Part shown: one piece after another, positions 25,048 through 33,229 of the stretch
Layout of the letters: every line of letters begins with the position of its first letter
Numbering within the stretch: the stretch's first letter is position 1
Source: Acidimicrobiia bacterium
GTDB taxonomy: Bacteria > Actinomycetota > Acidimicrobiia > Spongiisociales > ZC4RG35
DNA: 41,748 nt
NCBI GenBank assembly: GCA_025937235.1
Contig: JAICRU010000021.1
Span: 1 to 41,748, forward strand
Reading direction: 5' to 3'
Position numbers and translations under genes: made by a program
Notes under the pieces: generated by a model
Seen by the model: the letters and a program-made list of their open reading frames with translations, nothing else
The model's database searches: none
Told to the model about the DNA's origin: nothing

Positions 25048-27213
25048 ATGCAGTCAGCTAGCGAACCGATCTTGGATTCTGCTCGGACGCGCCTAATGGA
25101 AATCTCGCGGACCGTAACCACGTTCGAGGTGTTCGCGTCGTGCGTCGCGTTCTTGTGCCTGGCTGTTTCCCAACCAATACTTGACCTGCTGGGACGGAAC
25201 CCGGAGTTCTTCCTGGCTAGATCTTCGCCCGCTCTCGACGTGGTCCTTGTCGGAGTCGTCCTGGGATTGGTGGCTCCCGTGCTCACCGGATTATTGGTGG
25301 CGGGGATACACCATCTCAACCTGGCGGTAGGTACGGCCATTCACATCGTCGTGTTGGGGCTCTCCGGCACTGTGTTATTCGTGGATGTGCTCGAGCGATT
25401 CGTGGTCGGATCGCCGCTGCTGGTGGCTATTGCGTGCATGGTGGGAGCTGCAATCGTGCTCCTGTTCTACGGCTCGTTCACGTTCCGCACGGTTACGAAG
25501 TACGTCGCCTTCGCGCCCTTGGTTGTGATGATGAGCTTCGCCACCCTATCCCCCTTATCACGTCTGCTTTTCGCGGCTGACCGAGTGGAGTCGGATGCAG
25601 TAACGGCGGAGGTCGGTAACGAGGTACCGATCGTGATCGTGGTGTTCGATGAGTTTCCGCTGGCATCGCTCATCGATGCGAATGGAGAGATCCAGAGTTC
25701 GAATTACCCGAACTTCGCCCGACTTGCGGCCGATTCCTTGTGGCTGAGGAATGCGGTGACGAACGAGAGCATCACCGAGCGTGCTCTGCCGATGATACTG
25801 ACGGGTAACAGAGCTCAACCGGAAGCCATACCGGCGCTAGGTGATTACCCCGACAACCTCTTCACGTTGCTCGAAGGAACGTACGAGATCCGAGCTACCG
25901 AGGACCTAACCGACCTTTGCCCCTCCTCGGCATGCTCGAGCCTCGAGCCGAGCACATGGCAGGAGCGTTGGCGTGGCATGGCTAGCGATCTGAGAATCGT
26001 CGCCCTGCACGTCCTACTGCCCAGCACCATGACCGCTGGCCTCGCTCCTATCGATCAATCGTGGGCGGACTTCGACGAACAGCAGCTCGATGTGTCAGCG
26101 AGCGACGAGACAGCGGAGTTTAGCGAACGCTTCGCAGAGGTATCCCAGGAGGGCCGGGAGCATCAATTCGCAGAGTTCCTCGATTCGATAGCTCCAGCCG
26201 AGGCGCAGCCCACTTTGGATTTCATCCACCTGCTGTTGCCGCATTCGCCCTGGGAATTCCTGCCCGACGGCAGGCGGCACTGGTCACCGCAACCAGCGCG
26301 GGGGACCAACGGCCCCGGTTGGGTGGACGATCCCTGGCTCGTGCATCAGATCTATCAGCGGCACCTCCTGCAGGTCCAATACACGGACACGCTGGTCGGC
26401 ATGCTTCTCGACCGGCTGCGTGCGCTCGAGGTCTACGACGAGTCACTGATCGTCGTGGTCGCGGATCACGGAATCGCGTTCACTCCTGGCACCGACCACC
26501 GACGGCGACTCACCCGGGAAACCATCGGTGAGATGGTCGCCGTACCGCTCTTCATCAAGCCACCGACGGGGCATCCGACGGGAATTGACGACTACAGGGC
26601 AGAGCTCATCGACATCGTCCCGACGGTTGCCGACATCATCGACGTCGACTTGCCCTGGCCGACCGAGGGCGTATCCCTGCTAGAAGCCGATCGCCCGGCG
26701 CGCGAAGAATCGGTGATCAATCAGAGATCGAAACCTCTGGTCATCGGGATCGATGGACAAGAAAAGCTGGAGGTGGCTCGCGAGAAGATTGCCATCTTTG
26801 GCTCGGGCAGCCCGTACGGATTGGTGCCTTCGGGGACTCGTGACCTGCTCGAGACGCCGCTTTCTGACCTCGACATCGAGTCGTCGGCGCCATTTGATGG
26901 TGAAGTGTCCAACCCGCTGAGGTACCAAGAATTCGATCCGGATGCCGTGATCATCCCTGCTTACGTGCAGGGAGTGCTGGGCCGGACTGTGAATGACGAA
27001 CCAGTACGAATTGCGGTCGCGGTGAACGATGTCATCTCGGCCGTGACACAGTCCTACATCCGGGCTGGACAAGTCTTGTTCCAGGCCCTTCTTCCGCCCA
27101 CGGCTTTCGTCGCCGGGTCCAACGACATCAAGTTGATCTATGTCGCGGGCGATGAGGACCAACTCGAATTGAGCTTTATCGATCTCAGTCCAGCCGCTCC
27201 GTCCACTTCTTGA
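25048..27213 (+). CDS. Membrane-bound sulfatase/alkaline-phosphatase-superfamily protein
   Basis: The protein has 721 residues. Five hydrophobic segments fill residues 25-185, then an extracytoplasmic domain follows. In it VIVVFDEFP is the first metal-binding Asp region, TNESITERALPMILTG occupies the nucleophile position and VVVADHGIAF is the DHG metal motif. LtaS/OpgB-type phosphoglycerol or phosphoethanolamine transferases also use a Thr in front of 'LP.ILTG'. The formylglycine motif CxPxR of true sulfatases is absent, so desulfation is less likely than transfer of a phosphorylated group, although neither is proven. It starts at ATG 25048 and is followed 17 nt later by rfbC. Confidence 0.8.
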   Translation: MQSASEPILDSARTRLMEISRTVTTFEVFASCVAFLCLAVSQPILDLLGRNPEFFLARSSPALDVVLVGVVLGLVAPVLTGLLVAGIHHLNLAVGTAIHIVVLGLSGTVLFVDVLERFVVGSPLLVAIACMVGAAIVLLFYGSFTFRTVTKYVAFAPLVVMMSFATLSPLSRLLFAADRVESDAVTAEVGNEVPIVIVVFDEFPLASLIDANGEIQSSNYPNFARLAADSLWLRNAVTNESITERALPMILTGNRAQPEAIPALGDYPDNLFTLLEGTYEIRATEDLTDLCPSSACSSLEPSTWQERWRGMASDLRIVALHVLLPSTMTAGLAPIDQSWADFDEQQLDVSASDETAEFSERFAEVSQEGREHQFAEFLDSIAPAEAQPTLDFIHLLLPHSPWEFLPDGRRHWSPQPARGTNGPGWVDDPWLVHQIYQRHLLQVQYTDTLVGMLLDRLRALEVYDESLIVVVADHGIAFTPGTDHRRRLTRETIGEMVAVPLFIKPPTGHPTGIDDYRAELIDIVPTVADIIDVDLPWPTEGVSLLEADRPAREESVINQRSKPLVIGIDGQEKLEVAREKIAIFGSGSPYGLVPSGTRDLLETPLSDLDIESSAPFDGEVSNPLRYQEFDPDAVIIPAYVQGVLGRTVNDEPVRIAVAVNDVISAVTQSYIRAGQVLFQALLPPTAFVAGSNDIKLIYVAGDEDQLELSFIDLSPAAPSTS

Positions 27214-27229
27214 TTTACGATGCGGCCGG

Positions 27230-27766
27230 ATGGCACGGCTTTCCAACGAACCGGAGGTAATCGAGGCCAGCGCCTTCGAAGACTCCAGGGGGTTCTTCAT
27301 AGAGTCGTTCAACCAAGCGGCGATCGAGGATCGCGTCGGCGACTTTCGGTGGGTTCAAGACAACCACTCCAGGTCGCGTGTCGGCGTTATCAGGGGCCTC
27401 CACTATCAACTACCACCCAAGGCCCAAGGCAAGCTAGTAATGGTCATTCGTGGAGCGATCTTCGACGTCGCAGTCGACATCAGAAGAACTTCACCGACTT
27501 TCGGTAACTGGACCGGCGTGCACCTCTCGGACGAGAACCACCGGCAGTACTGGATTCCGCCGGGATTTGCACATGGGTTCGTAGCTCTGACCGATCCGGC
27601 GGACGTGGTTTACAAGGTGACCGAGTACTACTCATCGGAGCACGATCGCGCGATCCGATGGGATGATCCCGACATCGGCATCGAGTGGCCGGTCGACGTC
27701 GACCCGATCATCTCTGAGAGGGACGCGACGGCCCCGTACTTGCGGGACGCCGACGTTTTCGCATAG
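27230..27766 (+). CDS. rfbC: dTDP-4-dehydrorhamnose 3,5-epimerase (RfbC)
   Basis: RfbC converts dTDP-4-keto-6-deoxyglucose to its L-lyxo form, the third step of dTDP-L-rhamnose synthesis. The 178-residue protein has FEDSRGFFIESFN, QDNHSRSRVGVIRGLHYQ (catalytic His) and the core YWIPPGFAHGFVAL, and ends with RDADVFA. Key residues appear intact and the length is normal. The other three pathway genes, rfbBAD, lie 2.8 kb downstream. Between them are two foreign-looking genes and then a decayed copy of the 3' end of an rfbC gene. Confidence 0.95.
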   Translation: MARLSNEPEVIEASAFEDSRGFFIESFNQAAIEDRVGDFRWVQDNHSRSRVGVIRGLHYQLPPKAQGKLVMVIRGAIFDVAVDIRRTSPTFGNWTGVHLSDENHRQYWIPPGFAHGFVALTDPADVVYKVTEYYSSEHDRAIRWDDPDIGIEWPVDVDPIISERDATAPYLRDADVFA

Positions 27767-27816
27767 GTTGATCCAGTGCCACCCGAACTTGAGCGTCGGT
27801 GCTGGGTCCGAAGCAC

Positions 27817-29493
27817 ATGAACGTCGTCGTCTACACCGCAGTCTTCAATGACTACGACATCCTGTGGGGCCCCAGGGTGCGAAGTGAAGACGTGCGTTTT
27901 GTGTGCTTTTCCGACCGGCCAATCGTCAGAACCGAGGGTTGGGAAGTGGTTCAGGTCGATCCCCAGAACGGTCATCCTTTCTCGCAGCGCTTCTACAAGC
28001 TTTGTTCTCACCTCGTTTTCCCCGAAGCGGATGTGACTCTCTACCTCGATGGGACGTTCGAGTTGCTAGTCGACCCTCTTCAACTAGTCGACCGGTACCT
28101 GAGCAAATGGGACCTGGCGCTTTTTCGGCATCCCCAGAGACAGGGGGTCTTCGAGGAACTCGACGCGTGTGCCAGATTGGGAAAAGACGACCGTCGCCTC
28201 TTGGAAATGATTGCGGAGCTGTACGCATCCGAGGGCATGCCGGCGAGCGGTTACCTGCGTGCTGGTGGCTTCATCCTCCGCCGTCATTCTCAAGAAGTGG
28301 CTGCGTTCAACGAATGCTGGTTCAGGGAACTCGTTCGTTCCGGGATACGCGATCAGCCTCCACTGGCACACGCCCTGTGGGAGAGCGGAATCTCATTCGA
28401 GACTATCGACGACAACATATGGCGCAACGACATGATGAATTACCATCCGCACAAGGAGAAGCTCCTCCCAGAGCAACGAAGGTTCCTGTTTCTCGGTGGC
28501 AGTCCGCGCTCGGCTACGACAATGCTGCACGGACTCCTTAACAATGATCCTCGCATCGCTCTCGGTAAGGAGCGATACAACACGATAAGGGAAAGGATCA
28601 CTCCGGAGGATTTCTCCGATCACAGTTTCTTTGCGTCAACCCAGGAGGAGACCTCGTCTGTGCCAGCGCGGATGATCCCGCCGGACCAAGCGGGGTTCAG
28701 AGTCTGGCCGGAGGACGAAGCTTCGATGAAGGAGAAATGGACATCAGACACATTGGTGTACATAGGCGATACGTCACCGTTTTACGTCTGGCAACTACCG
28801 TATCTGAGAGAGACATTTCCAGGCGCACGATTCATCGTGATGATTCGAGACCCGGTGTCCAGGGCCGATTCATACCAGAGAAGAAGAGGCTTCGAAGATA
28901 ACTGGCAGTCTGGGAATGACCTCCAGTTGGAAGCTGAGGACCGGGATCAGAATGCGGAGAATCTTCTTGCCTATCTGGAGCGCTTCGGCTTCAACGATGT
29001 CTTCATCATCGACTACGACACCTTCTATGGAGGAGATCGCGACTATCTGCTGTCCCTCTACAGGTTCCTTGACCTGGAAATCGCCCCCGAAGTACAGCGA
29101 CAGTTCGATCTCTTGACCTCCGAGTGGGGTTCTAGCCAACCGCTCCGTCGCGGCCTTGCCGGTGAGGCCGAGGTCGGCCGTCAGTCGAGTCGGGAGGCGT
29201 ACTCGCAGATTCGGCCCGTCCTGCCGATCATGCGCGATTACCACCTGCTTGCACTTGAGCGTGCGGCGCGGATCGACTCAGAGGAGAGGCTTTCAAGCGA
29301 GATGGAAACGAACAGGGGACTTCGCGATCTAGGCCGGTTCCTCTATTTGACTGTCAGAGCTCTGCTTCAGGATGAAGCCATCGGCAACCCCACCGACATT
29401 CAAAGGGCACAGAGGGCCGAGACCGCATGGAGGTCGTTCTGGAAATTGCCGGATTCTGCCGAGACGCCGGCTGCAGGCTGTGGCGGGGAATAG
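27817..29493 (+). CDS. TOD1/DUF616-like glycosyltransferase domain fused to a sulfotransferase
   Basis: Starting at ATG 27817 (GTG 27799 in the track), the protein has about 558 residues. The N-terminal half resembles TOD1/MUCI70 (DUF616) glycosyltransferase-like proteins: MNVVVYTAVFNDYDILWGP, FYKLCSHLVFPEADVTLYLDGTFEL and GVFEELDAC. From about residue 222 comes FLFLGGSPRSATTMLHGLL, the PAPS 5'-phosphosulfate loop, and later IVMIRDPVSRADSYQRRR, the 3'-phosphate loop. So one chain could both add a sugar and sulfate it (inference). It lies in the segment that splits rfbC from rfbBAD, has a lower apparent G+C than the rfb genes, and was probably acquired. Confidence 0.82.
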   Translation: MNVVVYTAVFNDYDILWGPRVRSEDVRFVCFSDRPIVRTEGWEVVQVDPQNGHPFSQRFYKLCSHLVFPEADVTLYLDGTFELLVDPLQLVDRYLSKWDLALFRHPQRQGVFEELDACARLGKDDRRLLEMIAELYASEGMPASGYLRAGGFILRRHSQEVAAFNECWFRELVRSGIRDQPPLAHALWESGISFETIDDNIWRNDMMNYHPHKEKLLPEQRRFLFLGGSPRSATTMLHGLLNNDPRIALGKERYNTIRERITPEDFSDHSFFASTQEETSSVPARMIPPDQAGFRVWPEDEASMKEKWTSDTLVYIGDTSPFYVWQLPYLRETFPGARFIVMIRDPVSRADSYQRRRGFEDNWQSGNDLQLEAEDRDQNAENLLAYLERFGFNDVFIIDYDTFYGGDRDYLLSLYRFLDLEIAPEVQRQFDLLTSEWGSSQPLRRGLAGEAEVGRQSSREAYSQIRPVLPIMRDYHLLALERAARIDSEERLSSEMETNRGLRDLGRFLYLTVRALLQDEAIGNPTDIQRAQRAETAWRSFWKLPDSAETPAAGCGGE

Positions 29494-29606
29494 TGGGCAA
29501 TGATTCTACTTTCGAAAGGACCCAACGCTCCATGTTGGGGAACGGAGAAGTTTGCGTTTAGGGGAAGGTGGCATCCTGCGGGCTCCGTGGGCGTCTTGGG
29601 ATTGAA

Positions 29607-30326
29607 ATGACCTGGCGACAGACTGCTTTGAGTTGGCGACGCTTTGCTGCCAACTATTTGCATTCCCTGGCGATTGCAATGATGCGTCGCGAGTACGCTG
29701 AGTTTGCTCCTCGATCATGGTCAAATCGAGAACTCCGCCGTTTCGCCCATTTGTTCCTCGGTGACGTAATTCACGTATCGGGTTGGGAGGACCGCGACAA
29801 GGAAGGCGGTTTCTATCACGATTATTTCTCGAAGGCTTCCTCGTACCACCTGTCCAATTTTGGTGGCGCGCGGGGCACTAGCCCTCTTACGGACGTTGCG
29901 ATAGATCTCGAAGAGCAGCTTCCGAGCGAACTTGTGGGCAAGTACGACGTCGTCTTTAACCACACTACGCTGGAACACGTATTCGACTTTCGAGGTGCCT
30001 TCGCGCGCCTGTGCGAACTTTCGAAGGATGTAGTAATCGTGGTCGTTCCTTTTGCGCAGGTCGAACATTGGGAGCAAGGCTCTTTTCTTGACTATTGGAG
30101 AGTGACCGAGTTTGGCTTGGAGCGTCTCTTTACAGAAAATGAGCTGGTGCCGCTGTATATTGCGAGCAATCACAACCCAATCTACCCTACGTACTTCTTT
30201 GCGATCGGCTCTCGTCACGGACATAAATGGATTCCGATCGCTCAGGAGGGCAGGAGGAGGCAAGATCAATTCAATCGTGACCGCAAGTTTCGACCCCTCT
30301 GGAACCGATGCAAAGTTCTCATGTAG
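29607..30326 (+). CDS. Methyltransferase-like protein
   Basis: About 239 residues from ATG 29607; the track start is GTG 29568 just behind an AGGGGAAG sequence. YDVVFNHTTLEHVFDFRGAFARLCELSKDVVIVVVPF matches the second half of Methyltransf_11-type SAM enzymes, where the 'HTLEHV' segment is motif IV-V. I do not see a clear glycine-rich SAM motif I (the upstream part reads DVIHVSGWEDRDKEGGFY), so binding may be altered. The base composition is clearly A+T-richer than surrounding genes, pointing to transfer together with the previous gene. The substrate is unknown. Confidence 0.68.
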   Translation: MTWRQTALSWRRFAANYLHSLAIAMMRREYAEFAPRSWSNRELRRFAHLFLGDVIHVSGWEDRDKEGGFYHDYFSKASSYHLSNFGGARGTSPLTDVAIDLEEQLPSELVGKYDVVFNHTTLEHVFDFRGAFARLCELSKDVVIVVVPFAQVEHWEQGSFLDYWRVTEFGLERLFTENELVPLYIASNHNPIYPTYFFAIGSRHGHKWIPIAQEGRRRQDQFNRDRKFRPLWNRCKVLM

Positions 30327-30496
30327 CCATGGCCTCGGAGACGCGGGTCCTTGGCCCGGGTGTATCAGAAGGAGAGCCGGATGGGCCCGCGCTGGCAGTC
30401 TTCAGAGACGGTGAGGCGGTTCGATCGTTCGATCACTCACAAGCGACCGACCAGCTTTTGCGCCCTTTTTCGCCGTTCTCTCTCGAGCTAGTCGTG

Positions 30497-30549
30497 TCCG
30501 ACAAGAATGCCACCCTCGATACTTGCGGGATGCAGAGGTCTTCGCATAG
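30497..30549 (+). pseudogene. Decayed 3' end of an rfbC gene
   Basis: This stretch matches the end of rfbC (27713-27766) but is one base shorter, 53 against 54. It begins SDKNAT in one frame (SERDAT in rfbC), then shifts frame and ends YLRDAEVFA-stop (YLRDADVFA-stop). The final 35 nt including the stop and GTTGA after it differ at about four positions. rfbB starts 10 nt later, as expected if rfbC once sat directly before rfbB. Confidence 0.8.
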
Positions 30550-30558
30550 GTTGAATCG

Positions 30559-31530
30559 GTGTCCCGCAAATATCTGGTGACCGGTGGTGCCGGATTCATC
30601 GGATCGAACTTCGTGCGTTACGTCCTCGAGAAGGAGCCCGACGCTTCGGTGACGAATCTCGACCTCCTCACCTATGCGGGAGTGAAGGCGACCGTCGACG
30701 AGTTGGATCGGTTGCCGGGGCACACCTTCGTGCTCGGTGACATACGCGACCCGGATCTCGTCAACCGGCTCATGCAGGGCATCGACGTGGTCGTCCATTT
30801 CGCCGCCGAGAGCCATGTCGACCGCTCGATCACCGGGCCGTCGGTGTTCCTCGAGACCAACGTCGTCGGCACCGGTGTCCTGCTCGACGCCGCAGCCAGG
30901 CAGGGAGTGCGGAGGTTCATCCATGTCTCCACCGACGAGGTCTACGGGTCGGTGGCCGAGGGCTTCGCCCCCGAGGACGCCCTGCTCGACCCTTCCTCTC
31001 CATACTCGGCATCCAAGGCGGGGAGCGACCTCGTCGCCCTCTCCTACCGGGTTACCTTCGACTACCCGGTGATCGTCACCCGCTGCACCAACAACTACGG
31101 GCCCTACCAGTTCCCGGAGAAGGTCATCCCCCTCTTCGTCACCAACCTCCTCGACGACCTCGAGGTGCCCCTCTACGGGACCGGGTCCAACGAGCGGGAC
31201 TGGCTCTTCGTCGAGGACCATTGCTCGGGCCTCTACCTTCTCGTCGACGAAGGCGCGCCCGGGGAGATCTACAACATCGGGGCCAACGCCCAGATGACCA
31301 ACCTCGATCTCACCCGACGAATACTGGAGATCATGGACAAGGACGAGTCCTCGATCGAATACGTCGAGGATCGCAAGGGCCATGACCTCAGATACGCCGT
31401 TGACTCCTCGAAGATCCGGGCCCTGGGCTGGGCGCCGACACACGACTTCGACGAGCGCATCTCCGACACGGTCGACTGGTACCGGAGCCGCGAGGACTGG
31501 TGGCGACCACTGAAGAAGGCGAGCGCGTGA
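30559..31530 (+). CDS. rfbB: dTDP-glucose 4,6-dehydratase (RfbB)
   Basis: RfbB makes dTDP-4-keto-6-deoxyglucose in dTDP-L-rhamnose synthesis. The 323-residue SDR has the NAD site VTGGAGFIGSNFV, then HFAAESHVDRSI, STDEVYGS and the catalytic YSASKAGSD, followed by RCTNNYGPYQFPEKVIPL. It is full length. The GTG start at 30559 comes 10 nt after the decayed rfbC end. Its stop overlaps the GTG of rfbA by four bases. Compared with the two genes upstream its codons are again G+C-rich. Confidence 0.96.
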   Translation: MSRKYLVTGGAGFIGSNFVRYVLEKEPDASVTNLDLLTYAGVKATVDELDRLPGHTFVLGDIRDPDLVNRLMQGIDVVVHFAAESHVDRSITGPSVFLETNVVGTGVLLDAAARQGVRRFIHVSTDEVYGSVAEGFAPEDALLDPSSPYSASKAGSDLVALSYRVTFDYPVIVTRCTNNYGPYQFPEKVIPLFVTNLLDDLEVPLYGTGSNERDWLFVEDHCSGLYLLVDEGAPGEIYNIGANAQMTNLDLTRRILEIMDKDESSIEYVEDRKGHDLRYAVDSSKIRALGWAPTHDFDERISDTVDWYRSREDWWRPLKKASA

Positions 31531-32402
31531 AAGGCATCGTCCTCGCCGGCGGGGCCGGCACCAGGCTCGACCCGATGACCCGGGTGGCCAGCAAGCAGCT
31601 GCAGCCCGTCTACGACAAGCCGATGGTCTACTACCCGCTGGCCACGCTGATGGAGGCCGGGATCTCGGAAACCCTGCTCATCTCCACCCCACACGACATT
31701 CCTCGGTTCGAGGACCTGTTGGGGGACGGGACACCATGGGGCATCTCCATCGAATACGCTGTCCAAGAACATCCCGGCGGCATCGCCCAAGCCTTCCTCG
31801 TCGGTGAATCCTTCGTGGGCACCGACCCGGTGGCTCTCATCCTTGGCGACAACATCTTCTACGGAGCGCTCGGCCTGGCCGAGATCGTGGAGGGGTTCAC
31901 AGGCGGCGCACTCGTTTTCGGATACCCGGTCTCCGACCCCGAAAGATACGGCGTCGTCGAGCTCGCCGACGACGGCAAGGTTCTCTCCCTGGAGGAGAAG
32001 CCGGCCAGACCCAAGTCGAACCTTGCGGTGCCCGGCTTCTACCTCTACGACGGGAGGGTGGTGGAGATTACCAAGCGGCTCAAGCCCTCGGCCCGGGGCG
32101 AACTCGAGATCACCGACCTGAACCGGGCTTATATGGAGGAGGGGACTCTCCGGGCCGTGCCCTTGGGGCGGGGCATCGCCTGGCTGGACAGCGGCACCCA
32201 TGACTCCCTGCTCGAGGCGGCCAACTTCATCGCCACCATCGAACACCGGCAGGGGCTAAAGATCGCCTGTCTCGAGGAGATCGCGCTGGACCGTGGCCTG
32301 GTCAGCCTGCAGCAGATGGAGGCGACCCTTTCGGCCATGCCCAACTCCACTTACCGCGACTACGTGGCTCGGGTGCTCGGGGAGCACCGATCAGAGGCAT
32401 AG
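31527..32402 (+). CDS. rfbA: Glucose-1-phosphate thymidylyltransferase (RfbA)
   Basis: RfbA joins glucose-1-phosphate and dTTP to dTDP-glucose, the first pathway step. The proper start is GTG 31527 (GTGA with the rfbB stop), giving 291 residues; the 31500 start in the track lies within rfbB. The protein begins VKGIVLAGGAGTRLDPMT and has YDKPMVYYPLATLMEAGI, LGDNIFYG and the end YRDYV, all typical. The stop at 32402 is overlapped by the following rfbD reading frame. Confidence 0.95.
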   Translation: MKGIVLAGGAGTRLDPMTRVASKQLQPVYDKPMVYYPLATLMEAGISETLLISTPHDIPRFEDLLGDGTPWGISIEYAVQEHPGGIAQAFLVGESFVGTDPVALILGDNIFYGALGLAEIVEGFTGGALVFGYPVSDPERYGVVELADDGKVLSLEEKPARPKSNLAVPGFYLYDGRVVEITKRLKPSARGELEITDLNRAYMEEGTLRAVPLGRGIAWLDSGTHDSLLEAANFIATIEHRQGLKIACLEEIALDRGLVSLQQMEATLSAMPNSTYRDYVARVLGEHRSEA

Positions 32403-33229
32403 CGGTCCTCGGAGCGGGGGGCCAGCTGGGAACCGCCTTCATGCGTCTTCTCGGCGACGACGCAGTACCGCTGACCAGGGCCGATCTGGATCTTGCCAGC
32501 CCTGATCACATCGCCCCCACCCTCGACGGGCTCGACCCTTCGATGGTGGTCAACTGTGCCGCCTACACCGCGGTCGACCGGGCAGAGGAGGAAGAGGACC
32601 TGGCCACAGCGGTCAACTCGGTGGCGGTGGGGGTCCTCGCCGAGTGGGCCGCGGTGCGCTCCCGGCCGATGCTGACCTTCTCCACCGACTATGTCTTCGA
32701 CGGGTTCTCCGACGAGCCCTACGTGGAGACCTCACCGACCAACCCAGTCAATGCTTATGGCCGCTCCAAGCTCCCCGGTGAGACGCTGGCCGTGGGGCAG
32801 GGGGCCTTGGTGGTGCGCACCTCGTGGGTGATCTCGGGCAGCCACCCCAACTTCGTGGCCACCATCCTCCACAAGGTCAAAGAGCAGGAGCTACGGGTGG
32901 TGGACGACCAACGGGGCAACCCAACGGTGGCGGCCGATCTGGCCCGGGCCAGCTTCGACGCCCTCGGTGCCGGTGTCACCGGGCTGCTCCATCTGACCAA
33001 CGAAGGGGAGACAACCTGGTACGAGCTGGCCCGGACCAGTGTTGGTCTGGCCGACCTCGACCCCTCCCGGATCTCGCCATGTGCCACCGAGGACTACCCG
33101 ACCCCGGCCCGGCGACCCGCCTATTCGGTGCTCGCCTCGGAGCGGCTGGAGGACCTCGGGCTCGAGCCACTCCCACACTGGCGCACGTCGATCTGGCATG
33201 TCGTGGACGAGCTCAAGACCTGGATCTGA
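32390..33229 (+). CDS. rfbD: dTDP-4-dehydrorhamnose reductase (RfbD), apparent non-canonical start
   Basis: RfbD reduces dTDP-4-keto-L-rhamnose to dTDP-L-rhamnose. Catalytic STDYVFDG and the YGRSK pair (YxxxK) are present, as is the substrate part VVRTSWVISG. The track ORF begins at ATG 32441, but the conserved Rossmann start GIAVLGAGGQLGTAF is encoded upstream in frame, with no ATG, GTG or TTG between it and the frame's earlier codons. ATC 32390 with GGGGAG 5 nt ahead gives (M)RGIAVLGAGGQLG, a normal RfbD N-terminus; ATA 32399 is another possibility. A start at 32441 would delete the NADPH-binding loop. The 3' end overlaps the convergent GT2 gene by 17 nt. Confidence 0.9.
   Translation: MRGIAVLGAGGQLGTAFMRLLGDDAVPLTRADLDLASPDHIAPTLDGLDPSMVVNCAAYTAVDRAEEEEDLATAVNSVAVGVLAEWAAVRSRPMLTFSTDYVFDGFSDEPYVETSPTNPVNAYGRSKLPGETLAVGQGALVVRTSWVISGSHPNFVATILHKVKEQELRVVDDQRGNPTVAADLARASFDALGAGVTGLLHLTNEGETTWYELARTSVGLADLDPSRISPCATEDYPTPARRPAYSVLASERLEDLGLEPLPHWRTSIWHVVDELKTWI

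Noticed and set aside
30308-30580. 90-codon plus-strand ORF between the methyltransferase-like gene and rfbB
   Set aside because: It overlaps the preceding gene, the decayed rfbC tail and the rfbB start in another frame, with no recognisable domain.
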